Under the pieces are notes generated by a model. The model saw only the letters and a list, made by a program, of their open reading frames with translations. It did no database searches and was not told where the DNA came from. Positions 7,244 to 15,197 of a stretch of DNA of 29,296 nucleotides are shown here, one piece after another. The DNA comes from JACCWM01 sp040393065 (lineage in GTDB: Bacteria > Myxococcota_A > Bradymonadia > Bradymonadales > Bradymonadaceae), in assembly GCA_040393065.1 (NCBI GenBank), contig JBEBUW010000051.1:1-29296 (forward strand), read 5' to 3'. Both the position numbers and the translations under genes were made by a program. How positions within the stretch are numbered: position 1 is the first letter of the stretch; every line of letters starts with the position of its first letter.

Positions 7244-9637
7244 CTAACCGAGCACGCGTGTGCAGACGGCGGTTGTGGGGTGGCAGTAGTAGCCTTCCTG
7301 GCAGTCGTCGTTGCTGCGGCAGCCGCAGTTGGCGTCGATGTGCAGCTCGTTGTTGGATTCGATGCATTCGTTGTGCTGACCGTTGCCGTCTTCGTCCTGG
7401 TCGGCGTGGGCGCGGATGGTGAAGTCCTGGCCGTCGCCGCGGGCAATGTCTTCGGTGTTCCAGGCGTAGCTCAGGGTTTCGCGTGCGCCGGGCGGAAGAT
7501 GCTGGGTGGTTTCGAGCGTGGTGATGAAGCGCTCGGTGCCTTCGATATCGGCGTAGAGAGCGATGTGAAGGCCGGGGAGAACGCCGCGGTCGCCCTGGTT
7601 GCCGACGGTTACGTGGATTTCAAGGCCGGTCTGGGTACAGGTGGCTTCCAGGTTGGTGATTACGAGATCGGGCGCGTTAAACAAGCCGTCGCCCTGGACG
7701 TTCTGACGGAAGTTGTTGAGGTTGGACGTTGCAAAATTCGGGATCTGGTGGCGCGGGATGGCGCCGGCGGTGTTGGGCGTTCCGGGGCACATGTCGTCGA
7801 CCAGGCCGTCGCAGACATTAGTGACGTGGTAGGCATGCTGGTTCCAGACCGGGCGCGTGGAAACCCAGCGGTTGTGGCGATCTTTGATGACGCGGATTCC
7901 GTGTCCGGGGCCGCCCAGAGCATCGAATTCATCGGGATAGGCTTCGCGGCATCCGGCGGGGATTTTGGCGGTGTCGTCGTTGCTGATCAGTACGATGTCA
8001 GCGTGGAAGTCGCCGTCGACGTCGACGATCACAGGAAGCTCGCGGATGGTATGGCTGGTGTTAGCGACTTTGAAGAGTTCGGTCGTGGTGCCGTCGCCGT
8101 TGCCCTGGCCGTCGTAGACGCGCAGGAAGCATTCGTCGGCGTAGACGACTTCGGCGCGGCCGTCGCCCTGGAAGTCAAACACGCTGGAACCGGTGATGCG
8201 GCTTGAAAAGTCGCGGGTGGGCATTTTCCAGAGCAGGGTGCCATCATTCTGGTAAACCAGATAATAACAGGCGCCGGCCATGGCGATGTCTGCGCGGCCA
8301 TCGCCATCGAAGTCTGCGACGGTCGGCGGTCCGGCGCCGGTTAAGCGGGAGCAGTCGGCGTCGGTAAAGAGTGGATGGCCGGTGGTCGGGAAGGTGACGC
8401 TCCAGATGCGTTTTCCGGTCTGGCCGTTGACGAGTTGGAGTTGATTGGATGCGGCCTGGTTGACGGTGACAATTTCCGGGACACCGTCGCGGGTGTTGAA
8501 GTCGCGTTGGTCGCCGGTGAAGGTTCCGAAATCGCCAATGCCAATGAATCCGGTGGCAAATTCGTGCAGCCAGTAGGTCGGGCAGGTGTAGCCGCCGTTG
8601 CCGTCGGATTCAAATTTGAAGGCGCCGTTGCCGACGACGACTTCGAGTTTGCCGTCGCCGTCCAGGTCGACGGCAATGGCGCCGCCGGTGCCGACCTGCG
8701 CGTTGGAGCAGAGTAGCTGGCCGGTTTTTCCGTCATAGACGCGGTTGCCGGCGAGTAGTTCGACGTTGCCATCGCCGTTGAGGTCGGCCAGGGCCGGGGC
8801 GGCATCCAGGCCGAAGTTGTCGGTGGTCCATTTGATAGCAAAGTCGGTTTCGTGATCGTCAAAAGCGATCAGTCCCTGGTTGGAGGTGCGGACGGCGATG
8901 ATTTCGTTGCGTCCGTCGTTGTCGATGTCTCCGATGGCGATGGAGGTTCCGGGTTTTACGCGGCGTTCGGGCTCTACGAAGTCGAAAACGGGTTCGTAGG
9001 TGCGGCCGTCGATGGCGCGCAGGATGCCGTCGGTCGTGTAGTTCGTGCCGGCGTAGGTAGAAAATACAATATCGGGCGTGCCGTTGCCGGTGATGTCGAC
9101 GACGGCCGGGGTCATCATGATTTGTTTGTAGTTCGGAGCGGGTGTTTCCGGCGTGTCGAGCCAGGCAACCTGAACGACGGGGTCAAAAATATCGGTTTCG
9201 GGTTTGTAGATGCACGCCTGGGTGGTGGTACGGGGAATGCAGCGCTCCAGGGTGGGCTCGCAGATTTGTCCGTCGGGGCATTGCAGGGTGTGCACGCATG
9301 CTTCGCCGGGGGTGACGCACTGATCTTGCAGGCACAGTTCGCCGGTCGTGCAGCAACCAGAACCACAGATGTTTTCGGCGGCGCATTGCGGGCCGCTATC
9401 CTGCTCGCCGCCGGTATCGGAGCCGATGTCCTGCACTTGTCCAGTATCATGGCCGGAGTCGGAGACGCCGTTGTTCTGAGCGTCGGTATCGCTGATTGCG
9501 TCCGCTTCGGCGTTGTTCGAGGCCGGGGTTTTGTTGAGTGCGGTGTCGTCAGAACATGCGTTTGCGGTGGCAAATAGCGCGGCGAAACCAAGGAGCAGAG
9601 AGGCGGTGAGAAGGCGATTTTGGGAGGGAAATTTCAT
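7244..9637 (-). CDS. FG-GAP/VCBS-repeat Cys-rich lipoprotein (paralog 1)
   Basis: This 797-aa protein has the same architecture as its downstream paralog. It has a signal peptide ending in a lipobox-like ATANAC, an Asp/Ser/Gln-rich linker and a Cys-rich segment (CGSGCCTTGELC, CPDGQICEPTLERC). VCBS/FG-GAP repeats follow (DITGNGTPD, GDIDNDGRNE, ADLNGDGNVE, VDLDGDGKLE, ADFDGDGRAD), then a CARDB-like domain and a terminal Cys cluster. ATG 9637 has AGGGA 8 bases upstream. It is first in the presumed two-gene transcript. The N-terminal and propeller parts differ clearly from the paralog, while the last ~200 residues are almost identical. This suggests a fast-evolving ligand-facing region on a constant base, but that is inference. 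Confidence 0.8.
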   Translation of the reverse strand: MKFPSQNRLLTASLLLGFAALFATANACSDDTALNKTPASNNAEADAISDTDAQNNGVSDSGHDTGQVQDIGSDTGGEQDSGPQCAAENICGSGCCTTGELCLQDQCVTPGEACVHTLQCPDGQICEPTLERCIPRTTTQACIYKPETDIFDPVVQVAWLDTPETPAPNYKQIMMTPAVVDITGNGTPDIVFSTYAGTNYTTDGILRAIDGRTYEPVFDFVEPERRVKPGTSIAIGDIDNDGRNEIIAVRTSNQGLIAFDDHETDFAIKWTTDNFGLDAAPALADLNGDGNVELLAGNRVYDGKTGQLLCSNAQVGTGGAIAVDLDGDGKLEVVVGNGAFKFESDGNGGYTCPTYWLHEFATGFIGIGDFGTFTGDQRDFNTRDGVPEIVTVNQAASNQLQLVNGQTGKRIWSVTFPTTGHPLFTDADCSRLTGAGPPTVADFDGDGRADIAMAGACYYLVYQNDGTLLWKMPTRDFSSRITGSSVFDFQGDGRAEVVYADECFLRVYDGQGNGDGTTTELFKVANTSHTIRELPVIVDVDGDFHADIVLISNDDTAKIPAGCREAYPDEFDALGGPGHGIRVIKDRHNRWVSTRPVWNQHAYHVTNVCDGLVDDMCPGTPNTAGAIPRHQIPNFATSNLNNFRQNVQGDGLFNAPDLVITNLEATCTQTGLEIHVTVGNQGDRGVLPGLHIALYADIEGTERFITTLETTQHLPPGARETLSYAWNTEDIARGDGQDFTIRAHADQDEDGNGQHNECIESNNELHIDANCGCRSNDDCQEGYYCHPTTAVCTRVLG
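7271..7804. repeat. 534-bp tract identical to 4805-5338 (right copy)
   Basis: This is the second copy of the perfect direct repeat, inside the 3' part of the upstream lipoprotein gene. Further upstream, 8110-8226 is also nearly identical to 5641-5757 with only a few mismatches, so similarity is patchy along the pair. Confidence 0.9.
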
Positions 9638-9890
9638 GGGCTGATCCCTGAGCGGAAAATGATGGTTCGGTGTGCGTAAAATCCGAGAGAAGCATCACAA
9701 AAATCTTGTCCAATGTCGAGATGGGCGGCGGTTCTTGAGCGAAGCTCGGTATGCAGAAATTCTGGCGATGCCGGCTCTGTGGTGACTGGTGCGGGTACAA
9801 AGTGAAATGTGTGCAGTGGATGGAAGGTTTTGTGATAGGTAGAAGGCGTCTGGACATCGGGGGCGTAAGGATTTGGCGGAGGAAGGGATT

Positions 9891-10727
9891 GTGCGTGTAT
9901 TGAAGAAATTTCTGGCAACGCGTTATGTGGTGGCGCTGCGCGAGGGCGGTTCGCTGCCGGCGGTGGTGGAAACCGAAGGCGGCGGGATGTTTGTGGTCAA
10001 GTTTCGTGGAGCCGGGCAGGGCGCCCGGGCACTGCTGGCGGAGCTGTTGGTCGGCGGACTGGCCGAGGCTGCTGGCTTGCCGGTGCCGGAGCTGGCGTTG
10101 ATCGAGCTGGATGCGTCGTTCGGACGCACAGAAAAAGATCCGGAGATCCAGGATATTTTGCAGGCCAGCGTAGGGATGAATGTCGGGCTTCGGTATCTGG
10201 AAGGCGCGTTGAATTATGATCCGGCGGCGGCAGCATCGCTGGTGTCGGCCGAGCTTGCAGCGCGGATTGTGTGGTTGGATGCGTTTGTATTGAACGTCGA
10301 TCGCAGTGCACGCAATCCGAATATGATGATTCATGGTGGGGTGCCGTGGCTGATCGATCATGGTGCGGCGTTTTATGTGCATCATAATTGGTCGAGTGTG
10401 GATGAGGGGCGGATGCAGCGGCCGTTCGGGGCGATTGCAAGTCATCTGTTGTTGGCGAAGGCGTCGAGTTTGCTGGATGTAGACGAGGCAATGGCGCGTG
10501 CACTCGAGCCGGCGCTTGAGGCGGTGGTCGCGCGCTTGCCGGACGAGCTTTTGATGGATGCATCGCAGGGACGTGAGCCAGCGTTTGCAACAGCGGAGGA
10601 AAACCGGCAGGCGTATCTCGGTGCGCTCAGAGCGCGGCTGGCTGGGCCGCGTGAGTTTGTGGAGGCGGCGGAGCGTGCGCGGCTTGAGGTGACTTCTGAC
10701 AATATTTTGCGAGGAAACGGACGGTGA
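9891..10727 (+). CDS. HipA-like kinase (HipA_2 type)
   Basis: This 278-aa protein resembles the short HipA-like kinase family that lacks the HipA N-terminal subdomain. Visible elements are the nucleotide-binding sheet MFVVKFRG, a catalytic-loop-like motif NVDRSARNPN with Asp137 and Asn142, and a DFG-like LIDHGAAF with Asp156. Together these fit the HipA/PI3K-like kinase core and suggest serine/threonine phosphorylation of an unknown target. GTG 9891 is preferred because GGAGGAAGGG lies just upstream; a TTG at 9873 is in frame but poorly placed. The next gene, a DUF3037 protein, starts in the stop codon (GTGA overlap), so the two are translationally coupled. No HipB-like antitoxin is present. 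Confidence 0.75.
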   Translation: MRVLKKFLATRYVVALREGGSLPAVVETEGGGMFVVKFRGAGQGARALLAELLVGGLAEAAGLPVPELALIELDASFGRTEKDPEIQDILQASVGMNVGLRYLEGALNYDPAAAASLVSAELAARIVWLDAFVLNVDRSARNPNMMIHGGVPWLIDHGAAFYVHHNWSSVDEGRMQRPFGAIASHLLLAKASSLLDVDEAMARALEPALEAVVARLPDELLMDASQGREPAFATAEENRQAYLGALRARLAGPREFVEAAERARLEVTSDNILRGNGR

Positions 10728-11101
10728 GTGGGCACTGGTTTGAGTATGATTTTGCGGTGTTGCGGCTGGTTCCTCGTGTGCATCGAGGTGAGTGCTACAA
10801 CGTGGGGGTGATGGTCTATTGTGCGGAGGAACGATTTTTGGGCGGACGTTTTGTGCCGGAGGTCCGTGTGCCGGAAGCGATGGATTATGAGCTTCTGGGG
10901 AAGTATTTGCGCGGATTTGAAGCAGTGCTGGCGGGGGATGAACGCGTGGGCGGGCCGATTGCGGGCTTGTCGTGTTCGGAGCGGTTTCACTGGTTGTGTG
11001 CGCCGCGCTCGGATGTTTTTCAGGCAGGCGCGGTGCATCACGGACGTTGTCGCGAGCTGGATTGCGTGATCGACGAGCTTTTTGAGAGTTTCGTCGGATA
11101 A
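10724..11101 (+). CDS. DUF3037 family protein
   Basis: This 125-aa soluble protein has the features I associate with DUF3037: an N-terminal F-x-Y-x-x-x-R-x-V-P (FEYDFAVLRLVPRV), then GECYNVGVMVYC, an RFVPEVRV strand, and a C-terminal helical part. Function is unknown. It starts at GTG 10724 inside the stop of the HipA-like kinase, with GAGGA 8 bases upstream, so it is part of the same transcript. HipA-like/DUF3037 pairs recur in many genomes as far as I recall, which suggests a joint role, for example as partner, substrate or inhibitor of the kinase. Confidence 0.75.
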   Translation: MSGHWFEYDFAVLRLVPRVHRGECYNVGVMVYCAEERFLGGRFVPEVRVPEAMDYELLGKYLRGFEAVLAGDERVGGPIAGLSCSERFHWLCAPRSDVFQAGAVHHGRCRELDCVIDELFESFVG

Positions 11102-11253
11102 CTTTGTGGCATGAGGCGGTGAGGTGGTCGGGAAAACTGTAAATAGTGAAAAAAGCACAAGTTGAACAAGGTGCGTGAACGCGGTAGAAAGTTCTGGATG
11201 GATGCAAGTCTTTCTATTGAAGCAAGTATCTGTGTGTTTCCTGAGAGTTATTT

Positions 11254-12507
11254 ATGTCGGATTTTGAAATTCACCCGGTGGTGCTGGCCGATCTCGATGC
11301 ACTGGGGTTGAAGCTTGATGAAGCGCCGAGTGCGGAGACATGGCGCGCGTTTCTGGAACGGGTAGATGGCCGCTTCCGACAGAAAATGTCGGGCGCGGTA
11401 ATTCTGGATCAAAATTTCGACAACATGATCACGCATGCGGTCGATCCGTTTTTTTTGCACGATACGCGGGGCAACATTCTGGAGGTGAATCGGGCGGCCT
11501 GCGAGATGCTGGGCTACACGCGTGAGGAGCTCCTGGAGAGTCAGGTTTCGTTGTTTGAGATGGAACTAAAGCCGGGGGCAATCTGGGACCATATGACGGT
11601 GGACCAGGTATTTACGGTGACGGGGACCCATCGCCGCAAGGATGGGAGTACGTATCCGGTCGAGACACGCGTGGGGGCATTTATGGTGGACGGCCAGAAG
11701 ATTGTGCTGGCGATGTGTCGCGATATTACCTCGCGCAAGAAGGCTGAGGAGGAGTTGTTGCGGCTGAATACGCAGCTCGAAACCGCGCGGGATGAGGCGA
11801 TTTTGGCGAGTCGGACAAAGAGTACGTTTCTGGCCAATATGAGTCATGAGTTGCGTACGCCGTTGAATGCCGTGATCGGGTATTCAGAATTTTTGCTCGA
11901 GGAAATGGAAGATGAGGGGGATGAGCGCTACACAAAGGAATTGAGAAATATTCGTACGGCCGGCAATCATTTGCTGTCGTTGATCAATGATATCTTGGAT
12001 TTGTCGAAGATCGAGGCCGGCCAGATCGACCTGGAAGTGGGCGAATTTGATGTGGCGGAGATGATTGCGGGGATTCAGTCTACGGTACAGCCGCTGGCGG
12101 ATAAAAATCATAACCGGTTGGTGGTGGAAGTCGCAGAAGACGTCGGGGTCATGTGCTCGGATGTGACGAAGATCCGTCAGATTCTGTTTAATCTGCTGAG
12201 CAATGCGTGCAAATTTACGAAGGAAGGGACGGTGCAGATCGGCGTTTCTGTGGCGGAGGACGACGATTCGTGGGTGCGGATGACGATTGCGGATAATGGC
12301 CTGGGCATGTCGGCGGATGAGTTGGAGCGTGTGTTTCAGGCGTTTCAGCAGGCCGATGTTTCGACGACGCGACGTTTTGGGGGCACGGGGCTCGGGCTGA
12401 CGATTTGCGAGCAGTTTTGCCATCTGCTGGGCGGCTCGATCGCGGTCGAGTCTGAACCCGGGCAGGGGACCGTATTTACAGTGCTAGTGCCCAGATATCT
12501 GGAGTAG
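11254..12507 (+). CDS. PAS-domain sensor histidine kinase (soluble, orphan)
   Basis: This is a 417-aa protein without membrane helices, so it should sense a cytoplasmic cue. An N-terminal stretch (1-45) is followed by a PAS domain (~46-165: AVDPFFLHDTRGNILEVNRA, ending in MCRDITSRKKAEEEL) and a short coiled coil. The HisKA domain has the H-box MSHELRTPLN with phospho-acceptor His198. The ATPase domain has the N box (NLLSNACKF, Asn313/Asn317), G1 (DNGLGM, Asp347) and G2 (GGTGLGL, 376-382), so all catalytic boxes are intact. No response regulator gene is adjacent, so its partner is elsewhere. The ribosome site is weak (TGAGAG, 11240-11245). A palindromic element begins right at the stop codon. 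Confidence 0.92.
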   Translation: MSDFEIHPVVLADLDALGLKLDEAPSAETWRAFLERVDGRFRQKMSGAVILDQNFDNMITHAVDPFFLHDTRGNILEVNRAACEMLGYTREELLESQVSLFEMELKPGAIWDHMTVDQVFTVTGTHRRKDGSTYPVETRVGAFMVDGQKIVLAMCRDITSRKKAEEELLRLNTQLETARDEAILASRTKSTFLANMSHELRTPLNAVIGYSEFLLEEMEDEGDERYTKELRNIRTAGNHLLSLINDILDLSKIEAGQIDLEVGEFDVAEMIAGIQSTVQPLADKNHNRLVVEVAEDVGVMCSDVTKIRQILFNLLSNACKFTKEGTVQIGVSVAEDDDSWVRMTIADNGLGMSADELERVFQAFQQADVSTTRRFGGTGLGLTICEQFCHLLGGSIAVESEPGQGTVFTVLVPRYLE

Positions 12508-12642
12508 GCGGCGGTAGGCGGCGGTAGGCGGCGAGTCATAAATCGACGATCGCTTTGCCGTACTCCTCGGGACGGCCTATGAGGCCTATCCCTGCGGGTA
12601 CGGCTTCGCGCTCCTCGATTTATGACTCGCCGCACACGTTGG
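12505..12642. repeat. Long palindromic repeat element, copy A
   Basis: The element begins at the stop codon of the histidine kinase gene with three direct copies of TAGGCGGCGG (12505-12534, last copy one base off). A perfect 19-bp inverted repeat follows (12528-12546 with 12615-12633, core GAGTCATAAATCGA). Nested inside are GCCGTAC (12557-12563)/GTACGGC (12598-12604), GGGA/TCCC and GGCC/GGCC pairs, so the whole ~105 bases can form one extended hairpin. Copy B at 26106-26231 shares TAAATCGACGAT-GCTTTGCCG, CGGCTTCGC and GATTTATG-CTCGCCG. Confidence 0.8.
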
Positions 12643-12664
12643 GAAGGCAGACGCTGGCGCGTCT

Positions 12665-12784
12665 GTGGCTGCTTGCGCAGCCTTTATTGTGGCTGCTTGC
12701 GCAGTCTTTATTGTGGCTGCTTGCGCAGCCTTTATTGTGGCTGCTTGCGCAGCCTTTATTGTGGCTGCTTGCGCAGCTCTGGTG
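12665..12784. repeat. 24-bp tandem hairpin array (5 units)
   Basis: Units start at 12665, 12689, 12713, 12737 and 12761, exactly 24 bases apart. Each carries GGCTGC-TTGC-GCAGCC, a 6-bp stem with a 4-base loop, followed by TTTATT. Unit 2 has one change (GCAGTC) and unit 5 decays after GCAGCT. The period is a multiple of three, and the array is open in the same frame as the downstream DUF488 gene, where it would encode LWLLAQ(P/S)L repeats. The spacing, hairpins and T-rich tails also resemble a chain of weak terminators. Confidence 0.85.
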
Positions 12785-12854
12785 GGGCGGATTGCGTTTA
12801 TGTTTGGGGCATGTTCGGGGGGCAGAACGAAGACATCTTGAGAGGGAGCGGGCG

Positions 12855-13205
12855 ATGAAGATTGTGGTGGAGCGGGCGTACGACGAGGAGCAGACGAAGG
12901 GAACGCGTGTTCTGGTGGACAGGGTCTGGCCGCGTGGGGTGAAGAAGGAAGCGTTGGGGTTGGACAGGTGGGCGAAGGACGTTGCGCCGAGTGCGGAGTT
13001 GCGCAAGTGGTTTGGGCATAAGGCTGAGCGGTGGGATGCATTTAAGGAGCGGTATTTTCGGGAGCTTGAGGAAAACGCGGCGTGCTGGCAGCCGCTTCTG
13101 GAGGCGGCGGAGCAGGGCTGCCTGGTGTTGATTTATGGGGCAAAAGATCGGGAGCGGAATCAGGCGGTTGTGTTGCGGGAGTTTTTAAAGGAGCAGCATT
13201 CCTGA
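12855..13205 (+). CDS. DUF488 (YeaO-like) family protein
   Basis: This 116-aa protein is typical of the short DUF488 family: MKIVVERAYD at the start, RVLVDRVWPRGVKKE, LDRWAKDVAPSAELRKWFGH, and a C-terminal LVLIYGAKDRERNQAVVLREFL. Members have no settled function; some sit near redox or nucleic-acid-related genes. ATG 12855 was chosen because GAGGGA (12842-12847) precedes it and the conserved domain begins there. The frame remains open upstream to 12555 through the 24-bp repeat array, which would add a 100-aa hydrophobic repeat extension; this is considered unlikely. It may be cut off from the upstream histidine kinase by the palindromic element and the hairpin array. Confidence 0.85.
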   Translation: MKIVVERAYDEEQTKGTRVLVDRVWPRGVKKEALGLDRWAKDVAPSAELRKWFGHKAERWDAFKERYFRELEENAACWQPLLEAAEQGCLVLIYGAKDRERNQAVVLREFLKEQHS

Positions 13206-13322
13206 AGTGTTCTCAAGTTTTTTTAAAAGAAAATAGATCGATTTTGGGGGACGTGCGTTTGGAAGGCATAGAACCGTCGTGTGGTGTGGCGGAGGATATT
13301 TAATCAACGCGTCGAGGATGCT

Positions 13323-15197
13323 ATGCCTGCTCAAAATGTTCAAAATGTTCCAACGACTAAAAAAATGTGGATGGTGCGGCTTCTGGTTGTGATGGGGATG
13401 TTGGGGTTTGCGGCTCCGGGAGCGGCGCAAACATCGCAGAGTTTTACCTGCGAGATTCCGGTGGCGGGCGCGGCTTCGGTGCGGGCGGCGTTTGAGGAGT
13501 ATTATACGTGCACAGAATCTGTTTTTGATGAGTGGTTGCGCATGTATCCAGCGGAGGTCGCGCAGCTTCAGCAGCTTTATCGAGCGTGGCAAAGTGGTCG
13601 CGGGCATGATTTTCGGGCCAAGCCGCAGGCGGCGCGGTGGGTGCGGGAGTATCCGGTGAATTTTTCAGACCGCCGAGTGGAGTTGAGCTCGGCGCAGGTG
13701 CGGGCGCTCGCCCCGACGCAGAGTGGGGAGCCGGTGCAGGTTGCCGGCGGATTTGAGCGGTTGTTTGTGGACCGGGACAACCGACGACTTTTTTTGACCA
13801 GTGAAGAGGAGGGGCTGGTTTCGATCCGAATTGCGGAGCGGTACGCCTATCAGTTGGAGGGAAAAGTCGGCCAGAGCGGAGCGCGAGATTTTTTCGTGTA
13901 CGATAAGAATACCGCGCTGGTGGAGGAGAAGAATCCGAAAGGCGGGAATCGGGACCTGGTGGTGCTGGATATTTCGGACCGCGCGAACCCGCGGGAGGTT
14001 TCGCGTCTTCGAGGCGTCTTGCCGGAGATGAGCGGAAGCAATGCGTATTTCAGTCGTTTGATGTTTGAGTCGCCGCCGACTTTTGATCAGTACTGGCGCA
14101 TTCTGGAGGGCAAGATGCACAGCTCGTGTGGAGCGGCGCCGACGGTTTCTACGTATCCGGGCGTTCACTGCCGGATGGATGGGACGTGTTATAAAGTCGA
14201 ACAGCGAACGAATGCAGAAGAGGGGATTTGCACGCGGGTTGTTGAGCCGGAGGTAGTGGCGAGACCAGGAGTGCGCCGGCCGAGCCTGGCCCGGGGAGGA
14301 CCCTCGATAGCAATGCGTGATGAGGGAACCTGGGAGCAGGAGGCGCGTTCGGTTGAGCAACCCAGACTGCCTACCCGGCCGTCGCCCGTGCCGGCTGCTT
14401 CTTCTTCCGGCGCAAAAAGAGAGCGAGCGGCTGCCGCCGATCACGCCGCCGACGCGCCCGAGGGCGGTGCAGGCGGAGCAGGCTCGTTGAGTCAGATGAT
14501 GGTGTATGGTTCGAACTTGTATGTGTTGAGCGCGGCTGCGGGTCAGCGTGAGGGCTGGTTGACGACGTTTGATCTGACGAATCCGAGGCAGCCCCGGGTG
14601 CGGCAGATTCTGGCGTTGGATAATGGGCCGGAGGCATTGCAGCGGCATGACAATCTGCTGTTGGTTGCCGGGCGTGATGCGGTGATCACGGCATCGCTCG
14701 GCGTAGAGATACGGCCGCGGTTGCTGGGTGAGTTTCGGCAGAATTGCCCGGTGAATTACGATCCGATTGTGGTGCAGGGTGGGATTGGTTACCGCACGAT
14801 TATTGTGGAAGGGCGGCGTATCGGGTGCACTTCTCGGCTGGAGGTGATTGATTTGAGCCAGCCGCATCAGCCGGTGTTGCGTACGACGCATGCTGTGGGG
14901 CGGCCGCGTGGTCTGGCGGTTCTCGGCGATCGTTTGTTTGTGGCCGATGAGCACGCCGGTGTGATGGTGTTCGATATCACAGATCCGGTGACGCCCGCGG
15001 TGGTGGGGACGTGGGCGATGTCGGGTGTGAAAGATCTCGTGCTGAGTGATTTCGATCTGTTTGCGATGTCGAGCCATGACATTCAGACCTTTGATGTGGC
15101 TCCGCTGTATGAGCGCGGTGTGCAGGCAAAACTTGCCTGGGAAAAAATCGAGGGGATCAAAACCGTGGTCAGCGCGTCGAAGGTCGGAGCGCGATAG
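13323..15197 (+). CDS. Exported LVIVD-repeat beta-propeller protein
   Basis: This 624-aa secreted protein has its signal peptide at residues ~13-35 (MWMVRLLVVMGMLGF, cleavage near PGAAQ). It contains LVIVD/propeller-like blade motifs: LVVLDISDRANPREVSRL, LTTFDLTNPRQPRV, LEVIDLSQPHQPVL and VMVFDITDPVTPAVVGTW. Between the N-terminal and C-terminal blades lies a low-complexity Ala/Pro/Arg/Gly linker (about residues 310-390). Two Cys pairs near the middle may form disulfides. A periplasmic or surface location is expected; the ligand is unknown. ATG 13323 has GAGG (13314-13317) five bases upstream; the in-frame GTG-type start at 13281 has none. It is a single gene, followed by a 14-bp hairpin and repeat-rich intergenic DNA. 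Confidence 0.75.
   Translation: MPAQNVQNVPTTKKMWMVRLLVVMGMLGFAAPGAAQTSQSFTCEIPVAGAASVRAAFEEYYTCTESVFDEWLRMYPAEVAQLQQLYRAWQSGRGHDFRAKPQAARWVREYPVNFSDRRVELSSAQVRALAPTQSGEPVQVAGGFERLFVDRDNRRLFLTSEEEGLVSIRIAERYAYQLEGKVGQSGARDFFVYDKNTALVEEKNPKGGNRDLVVLDISDRANPREVSRLRGVLPEMSGSNAYFSRLMFESPPTFDQYWRILEGKMHSSCGAAPTVSTYPGVHCRMDGTCYKVEQRTNAEEGICTRVVEPEVVARPGVRRPSLARGGPSIAMRDEGTWEQEARSVEQPRLPTRPSPVPAASSSGAKRERAAAADHAADAPEGGAGGAGSLSQMMVYGSNLYVLSAAAGQREGWLTTFDLTNPRQPRVRQILALDNGPEALQRHDNLLLVAGRDAVITASLGVEIRPRLLGEFRQNCPVNYDPIVVQGGIGYRTIIVEGRRIGCTSRLEVIDLSQPHQPVLRTTHAVGRPRGLAVLGDRLFVADEHAGVMVFDITDPVTPAVVGTWAMSGVKDLVLSDFDLFAMSSHDIQTFDVAPLYERGVQAKLAWEKIEGIKTVVSASKVGAR

Noticed and set aside
9549..11207. 552-aa minus-strand frame
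   Set aside because: Antisense to the HipA-like/DUF3037 pair; no domain or start signal.
12555..12854. N-terminal extension of DUF488 through the 24-bp array
   Set aside because: A good Shine-Dalgarno and the conserved family start are at 12855. The extension also includes part of the palindromic element. Kept only as a question in the findings.
13206..13250. T-rich stretch after DUF488 as terminator
   Set aside because: A run of T is present near 13218 but no stable hairpin precedes it.
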